NCBI GenBank assembly: GCA_003116995.1
Contig: BDSL01000035.1
Location: 124,001-188,000 of the forward strand
Source: Yamagishiella unicocca
Taxonomy: Eukaryota; Chlorophyta; Chlorophyceae; Chlamydomonadales; Volvocaceae
Length of the DNA stretch: 64,000 bases
Direction: 5' to 3'
The position numbers and the translations under genes are program-made. The first letter of the stretch is position 1, and every line of letters starts with the position of its first letter. The notes below the pieces were generated by a model. That model ran no database searches. It was not told where the DNA came from and saw nothing but the letters and a program-made list of their open reading frames with translations. Below are positions 59,279 through 64,000 of the stretch, piece by piece.

Positions 59279-59291
59279 TTGTATATACGAC
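59279..59291 (-). promoter_or_regulatory. Possible TATA element of TBCA
   Basis: CGTATATACA on the minus strand lies about 105 bases upstream of the TBCA start codon, leaving room for a 5' UTR of 70-80 nt. Position and composition are the only evidence. Confidence 0.3.
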
Positions 59292-59466
59292 GGGTTTTCA
59301 GTGCTGCGACCTTGGGCCAGCTGCTGCACACGCGACTTAATATAGAAAGACCACAATTCGGTGCTTCTCTGCTTGTCGAACAGTTAACAAGTGCCGACGC
59401 GTGTCACGCTCTAGGGAAGTAGGGACGGTTGGTCTTCGTAACCCCGTTGCCTGGACAGTGCAGCAC

Positions 59467-59520
59467 GGTCACACGGGTCCACGCAGATGATGCACCCGTG
59501 TGACCACGCATCATCTGCGT
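59467..59520. repeat. Interlocked perfect inverted repeats
   Basis: Arm A (59467-59478, GGTCACACGGGT) is complementary to 59494-59505, and arm B (59481-59493, ACGCAGATGATGC) is complementary to 59508-59520. The order is A-B-A'-B', so the two stems of 12 and 13 bp either exclude each other as hairpins or form a pseudoknot. The surrounding minus-strand ORF (59404-59664) has no recognised domain. Confidence 0.85.
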
Positions 59521-62122
59521 ACTGTTTGCTACAAGCCCCAACTGTCGTTCGTCCAACCCAAAGCGTCGCAAGTGCTCGCCTCCTGTGATCTCCTTTGATG
59601 TCGTCATGGTTCCATCACCCTTGCCGCTGCGTGAAGTCAGTGCCCTTGCTGCCGCTGAAACCAACTCGGGACGCAGTCGCCCCCACGAACCGCGAGCCTG
59701 AAGAGCGGGCGTGCACGGAATCTTACCGAAGAAGCTACATGTTCGCCTTAGCTCCCATGCCGCTCCATCCTACCGACCACCTTGTAACAGCTGCAACCTG
59801 AGGAATAACAAGTAAACACGCACTTCAATGCCTCCCACGCCTCAAAATTGCAGACGCCTCTCGCGCCCCGCACTCGTCGGACAGCGCCTTCGCCGCTTCC
59901 CCCCATGGCTCGTCGGGAAGGGAACCAGTGTCCCTCACCCCAACCACCAAAAACCTCTGCCTTGCAATCCCCAAAGGGGGACTCCAGGAGGCACCAGCAG
60001 GCACTAGACGGCTCACGGAAGGGTCAGCAGGCGAGGCAAGACATGTCACACAGCCGAACCAACCGAACATGACAATGTGAGGCGCGCGCCGGGCCCTAGG
60101 GCCCCGCCGCTGCGGACTGGACATCCTGCCGTCCCACGCTGGCCACCCACGTGCAGGCGCGGCGGCTGCGGGTGTCCGCACGACGCGACAGGGCCGCAGC
60201 GCCCCCAGCGCTATAAAACACAAACACGAGCTGGCGCACCGGCACTCCCCTACACCGCCAAACCACGCCGCGCTGAATCCCGGCGCGGGTGGCAGCTCTA
60301 CCTGCCACAAGCAGCACGCGCATGTTGGCCAGTACGCGGAATAATGCTTACGCTGCAGTGGTTCACGGCGGCTCTACAGACGGGCGCAGCCGCAAACACA
60401 CACAAGCAGCAGATAAACGACCTCGTTCTCTCCTTGTCTCTCCGCTCTCGGGACGAAGCAAGCCCCCATGCCGCCTCTCCGCCAATGCCTGCCTCCTCGC
60501 GTCCCTGCATCGCTGCCGCGAAAAGTGCGGTACCACGTTCCAAGCTCCCAGCGGCGCCGCCCAGAAAACACGGCTCGATCGTTCACGCCGCGTCCCCCTA
60601 GCCCACGCGCCAGCACCGCGCTCCTCCCCACCCACGCCGCTGCCACCTCGCCCCAGCACTGGTGAGGAGGGGCGCTTAGCCAAGCGCCGTGCTTCCCGCG
60701 CATGACTGCAGCGCGCAGACGGTTGTTTCCGCTTGGAACAGCGTGCAACCGTGGTATAACTGAACATCGACCCCCCAAATACTTCAAGCTGTTCGCGGCT
60801 GAGCGCCAGTGTGGTAAAAAAGGGGCACCCAGGCGCGAGGGCGACGTGTAGGCGGGAAACTGTAATCTAGCTCCCCCTTCCCTTCCTCAACCCCATGCCA
60901 ACCACCGCCGAAATATCCCGCGCACCAGCCGCAGCCTGCTTCAGCCGCTTTGAGCACCCGTTCTTCCCGCGCCGCAGCGCTCCGCGTCAGAGTCGTGCCG
61001 TCCAGGGCCCCAGGGTGCTCCATTGCGCGTGCCAACGCAAAACCTATTCCTGACACGGCAACCAATCCTGAGCTGCGCTCTCGACAGACGGCGTGGCGGC
61101 GGGAGGCGCCAAAGGCGCCCAGGACATCCCCTCCGCTCAGCAGACCCCTCGTCCCCTACTCGTCCCGACCAACCCTCTGCGAGCCATCCGGCTGCCTGGA
61201 CGGACGACACCGGCCTGCACCGCCGATACCGGCTGCCAGTTCGCGGAAGTCCGCAGACGCTGACCGCAGCATGGCCCATCCGACGCAGCAACACCTATAC
61301 GGCCTTACGAATAGCTACCGGACGCAGCAACACCTGTACGGCCTTACGTACAGCTACTATACTCATTCTACAGGCCGCCAAGCTAAGGCACTTACGTGGC
61401 AGCAGAGCCGCGAGCGGTGGGTAGACACACACGCGGGACTGCATGCAACCGTGGCGGTAGCGCCTGCAGGCTGCGCCGCCGCCCTCCGGAGCCCTCGACA
61501 TGGTACGGTACTTCCCAACATGGCGCCATTCATTAAGGAAGGTTTCCCCGCCGAGCAGAGCTAGGGTCCTGGTCTACTGGGGCGCAGCCAGCACGCACCC
61601 ATCGTGTTCCTGAACAGGGCTGGGAAGACGCTAACGACACACACTGCAAAGCAAAACAACGAAACGAGTGCAGCATCTACGTTGCGCTCGACGACCTGCC
61701 TCCTCCTCCTCCTCTTCGCAGGCGTCAGGGCGCCGCGAACCCTAAACCTTCCCTAACAAGTAGGCATGTCGAAGCGGGCAGAGCGCGAATCAGCGACGGC
61801 AATGCCGACATGCACGCGACCCAAAAAAACACATGGCGCGCCGACGTGGCTGCAGCCAGTCGCATGCGCCAAGAGTTTGACGTCAAGCAAGGGCTCCGCA
61901 CCGTTATTCCGCCCAAGCCAACCGGCTATTTCGGGCGCTGCCACTTCAGGCATCAGCATTTGTGGCCACGGCGGCGCTCGTCGCCTGTACTTGCGCCGTC
62001 AGCCCCCTCGCACACCTAGGACTTCAGCTCGGCCTTCGGTTTCTTAAATAGCCGCCACTGCGTGCGGCTGCAGCTGCGTCTGACCTGACTCCTCACGCCG
62101 CCTGAAGCACAGCAGGTACCGC
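59521..62122. other. 2.6 kb without a confident gene
   Basis: GC-rich sequence between TBCA and the ubiquitin-hydrolase-like gene. Its right part probably contains the 3' UTR of the latter. A minus-strand stretch ending at 59825 (about 59950-59825, reading GEAAKALSDECGAREASA) has coding-like composition and a stop, and could be a terminal exon, but no upstream exon is evident. A 39-bp direct duplication lies at 61282-61358. I recognise no RNA gene. Confidence 0.5.
61282..61358. repeat. Two-copy 39-bp direct duplication
   Basis: GACGCAGCAACACCTATACG and GACGCAGCAACACCTGTACG begin at 61282 and 61321. Each is followed by GCCTTACG and ends in AGCTAC. Confidence 0.85.
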
Positions 62123-64000
62123 CTACTGCTGCTGCCGCACCGCCTCGTAGAACAGGAGCGACGGCTGTAGGCGCTTCGCGCACATTGCCTTGACGACGTC
62201 ACTCCAATGCCCCACGAGCTGGATGGTCGAGTCATCGATCAGCAGCCAGAGGCCCAGCTCCTCGCTCAGAGCAAACACCTGCGGCGGCGGCAAGGAAGCC
62301 GGGGTGCGAGCCTGCGGTTTCAACGCAAGGCGGAAAGCATAGAAACACGCAAAACGCGTGTAGGCGGTGCGCTGTGCGCTGCGCAGGACGACAACGTGGC
62401 TAAGAAGCTTCAGCAGCAGCCGCTGCATGCCATGCTTTTCACTCAGGTTACTGGTGCTTCGCCACAAACCGACCTCGACTGACCAACCTCTGCACGCAGA
62501 CACGTACGGCGCGTGCCGTACACACTTACAGACCCCTTCGCGAGACTCCTTCCCCCTCCCATCGGGCCTGCGCCACCCTCACCAGGTAGTGGTGCCCAAA
62601 GTAGCAAATGACGGAGCGCAGCTCGCACAGCGCCGAGTGGGGCTGCGCTGCCGGCCCCGCCGCCGCGCCAGCGGCGCCGTCGCCCAGCCCCGGGCCGCCG
62701 CCAGTGCAGCGGAACAGCAGCGCCAGGTCCACGCGCGGCCCAAGCGACTCCAGCGTCCCGCGCAGCGCGTCCAATGGAGCCTGCGGGCTCTCCCACACCA
62801 GCGCCAGCGTGAACACTGCGGGGAAGCGCAGCAGCGTCGCTAGCGGATGCGCAGCGGCGGTGGCGCCGGGCGCCCAGCCGTGGCCGTTCGCGAGGAGGCC
62901 CGCGCCGGAAGCAGGGGCGCCCGCGGAGGAGGCGGCGCGCCGCGCGCCGCCGTTGGCCAGCGGGAGCAGCGGCGGGCTGCCGGTGCCGTCGGCCTCCGCC
63001 GCGCAGAGCACGTCCTCGAAGTAGGCGCCACTGTCCGAGCCGTCCAGGGCCGCAAAGGCCTTGCGCAGGGCCTGTGCGTGCACCAGATGGAAGTACTTGG
63101 TGTACACCTCCACTTCGGCGGCGCCGTCGTGGTCGGCGCCTCTGCTGGGCCCGTGCTGGCGGGCCGACACGCCGTGCGAATGAGCCGCGGACTGGGATGC
63201 GGCCGCCGCCGGTGAGGTCGCGCCGACGGTGGCGGACGACGAGTTGGCCGAAGCCGAGGCCGCGCCGCCGTTTGACTCGCGGCGGCCTCGTTGCTGCTGC
63301 TGCTGCTGCCGCTCTTTTTCCTTGCCAGAGCTGCTCGAGTCGTCCTCCTCAGCCGCACACGGCACCTGCACCTCCAACCCAAACAGGCTGTGCGCCGCTG
63401 TGCACGGGACCGCGGACTCCACGACGGGCGCTCCACCCTTGCCGCGGCCGGCCTGCTGCTGCTGCAGAGCACCGCTCGCGACTGCAGCGGCGTAGCCGCT
63501 AGGCGACGGCATCCCCGCCGGCGGCGATGTCTGGTGCGAGCTATGCCCGTTGGCCAAGGATGGCGCCGCGCCTGGCGGTGCCGCCGCGGCCGCCATCGCG
63601 ATAGCGCTCGCGCCGGCGGTGCCGGCCCTGCTGCCGCTGCTGGCGCGACCCGCCCCGACGATGTCCCGCACGCGGATGCGGCGCGGCAGCTGCGGGTCCT
63701 GGCCCTGAGACGCCCCGCTGCCGGCCTCTGCGCGGTGCATGCACGTCAGCAGCACCAGCAGCACCTCAAACGCGTCGTGCATCTCGCTCAGGTCCAGCCG
63801 CACCGCCGCCTGGCCCTTCTCCAGCACGCTGAGCGCCTCGCGCAACTGCAGCGGCGACACCACCCAGCACGGCGCCTGCGGCGCCGGCGCCGCCTGCGGC
63901 ACCTGCGGCGCCGCCATGGCCCGGAAGACGCCCCCCAGCGCGCGCAGCACCGTCAGGTCCGCCGCGCCGGCGCCGCGCGCCGCCACCTCGTCCACGTTGA
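62123..64000 (-). CDS. Ubiquitin C-terminal hydrolase-related (USP-fold) protein, 3' part
   Basis: The C-terminal part of a peptidase-C19-fold protein of the plant USP-related type. Exons are 62278-62123 (last 51 codons and stop) and 64000-62583, still open at the window edge. The GT-AG intron 62279-62582 is in phase 0 and joins ICYFGHHYL to VFALSEELGLWLLIDD. Conserved blocks are SPLQLREALSVLEKGQ and EMHDAFEVLLVLLTCMHRAE near the edge, AAHSLFGLEVQVPC, VYTKYFHLVHAQALRKAF, and the His-box GHHY with the downstream DDSTIQLVGHWSDVV and the ending QPSLLFYEAV. The catalytic Cys box would lie outside the window, so activity cannot be judged. Long Ala/Gly/Ser stretches and a QQQQQQ run (near 63305) separate the blocks, as is common in volvocine-type algal proteins. 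The last-exon assignment is strong. The upstream exon may hold an unrecognised intron. Confidence 0.87.

Noticed and set aside
59825..60310. Minus-strand ORF of 161 codons
   Set aside because: Only its last ~40 codons look coding; the rest is GC-rich sequence without any motif, and no partner exons are seen.

Overview
This window looks like nuclear DNA of a GC-rich eukaryote, most likely a green alga. That is an inference from intron-rich genes, plant-like U2 snRNA, low-complexity (poly-Q, Ala/Gly) insertions in a ubiquitin-hydrolase-like protein, and KDZ-like and algal-type LINE elements. Only a small part is single-copy gene space. Most of it (about 4.47-56.75 kb) is one large tandem array.

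Left flank (1-4.47 kb): a seven-exon hemerythrin (HHE) gene on the minus strand that runs off the left end, with two minisatellites inside its introns. Its upstream region is duplicated at 57.2-58.4 kb, so the array sits between two diverged direct repeats.

Array (4.47-56.75 kb): head-to-tail units with a 3415-bp period. No convincing protein gene is visible in the unit. Each complete unit carries a U2 spliceosomal snRNA gene on the minus strand, recognised from its 5' end, branch-point recognition sequence and covarying stems IIa, IIb and IIc. Seven U2 copies are present. The array is broken twice by the same 12-kb composite insertion (14880-27372 and 40945-53104). Each composite holds, left to right: a rearranged KDZ-like transposase remnant with two near-perfect palindromes, a minus-strand 5'-truncated LINE, a palindromic minisatellite and a GAGTC-rich block. 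The two composites share internal insertions with the same target-site duplications, so they come from one insertion history followed by a direct duplication of about 17 kb of array (spacing about 26 kb). A separate 1973-bp unidentified insertion lies in one unit at 34839-36811.

The LINE is the most interesting protein-coding element. Downstream of a residual reverse-transcriptase thumb it encodes a segment closely resembling the PCIF1/CAPAM methyltransferase core, then RNase H, a CCHH-type zinc motif and a PD-(D/E)XK nuclease of the restriction-like type. All copies here carry frameshifts or deletions.

Right flank (56.75-64 kb): a CCGCCCAAA-type minisatellite, the second flank repeat, an intact three-exon tubulin-folding cofactor A gene, about 3 kb with no confident gene, and the 3' part of a ubiquitin C-terminal hydrolase-related gene running off the right end.
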